A stretch of 5,716 bases of DNA from Terriglobia bacterium (GTDB lineage Bacteria; Acidobacteriota; Terriglobia; UBA7540), in assembly GCA_030036915.1 (NCBI GenBank), contig JASHSC010000679.1, forward strand, positions 1 through 5,716, in the 5' to 3' direction. Shown here piece by piece: positions 5,646 through 5,716 of the stretch; positions within the stretch are counted from its first letter, which is position 1, and every line of letters starts with the position of its first letter. Position numbers and translations under genes: made by a program. The notes under the pieces were generated by a model, which saw only the letters and a list, made by a program, of their open reading frames with translations, had not been told where the DNA came from and did not search any database.

Positions 5646-5716
5646 ATGTCGTCTTCAGGCGAGCCCGCGGCACCGGTCATGCGTGAGCCGTGCTTTCCTC
5701 ATCCAGTTTTGACCTT
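5646..5716 (+). CDS. Possible start of a further gene, cut by the window edge
   Basis: An ATG 6 bp after the sigma-factor stop opens a frame of 23 codons to the edge (MSSSGEPAAPVMREP...). The close spacing would suit an operon partner, but there is no clear ribosome-binding site and the peptide is too short to recognise. A second in-frame ATG at 5679 is also possible. The frame may simply be open by chance. Confidence 0.2.
   Translation, partial: MSSSGEPAAPVMREPCFPHPVLT

Overview
The window looks like a piece of an acidobacterial chromosome, moderately GC-rich by eye. Three things suggest this. The small Cys4 protein (minus strand, 3404-3772) and the coiled-coil membrane protein (1933-2958) resemble hypothetical protein families that I remember mainly from Acidobacteria. 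The putative dehydratase also carries the Tat-type 'MKRRSF' leader common on sugar enzymes in that phylum. The assignment rests on memory of families, not on a search.

Layout: 1-257 (+) is the C-terminal end of an aldo/keto reductase. It converges, with a 17-bp gap, on a mandelate racemase/enolase-superfamily enzyme (275-1498, -) similar to sugar-acid dehydratases. A 434-bp divergent intergenic region with a perfect TATAAT follows. Next comes a single-pass membrane protein with coiled coils and a C-terminal beta-rich domain (1933-2958, +). The convergent gap 2959-3403 holds three perfect inverted repeats, probably terminators, and one exact DnaA-box match. A small zinc-ribbon-like protein lies on the minus strand (3404-3772). 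About 0.7 kb without a convincing gene follows and leads into an exact-consensus sigma-54 promoter (4519-4534). This sits about 190 bp ahead of a FliA/WhiG-type (sigma-28 family) sigma factor gene (4722-5639, +). A possible gene start at 5646 runs off the edge.

How the parts work together: the left third looks like carbohydrate or sugar-acid catabolism (oxidoreductase plus dehydratase). The right third is a regulatory unit in which RNA polymerase with sigma-54 and an activator would make an alternative sigma factor. That is the logic of sigma-54-over-FliA flagellar cascades, but no flagellar gene is visible here. The two middle genes have no known function and nothing ties them to their neighbours. 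I see no mobile element, CRISPR array, tRNA or rRNA. The strongest unusual signal is the sigma-54 promoter feeding the sigma factor. I do not see a clearly new multi-gene system.
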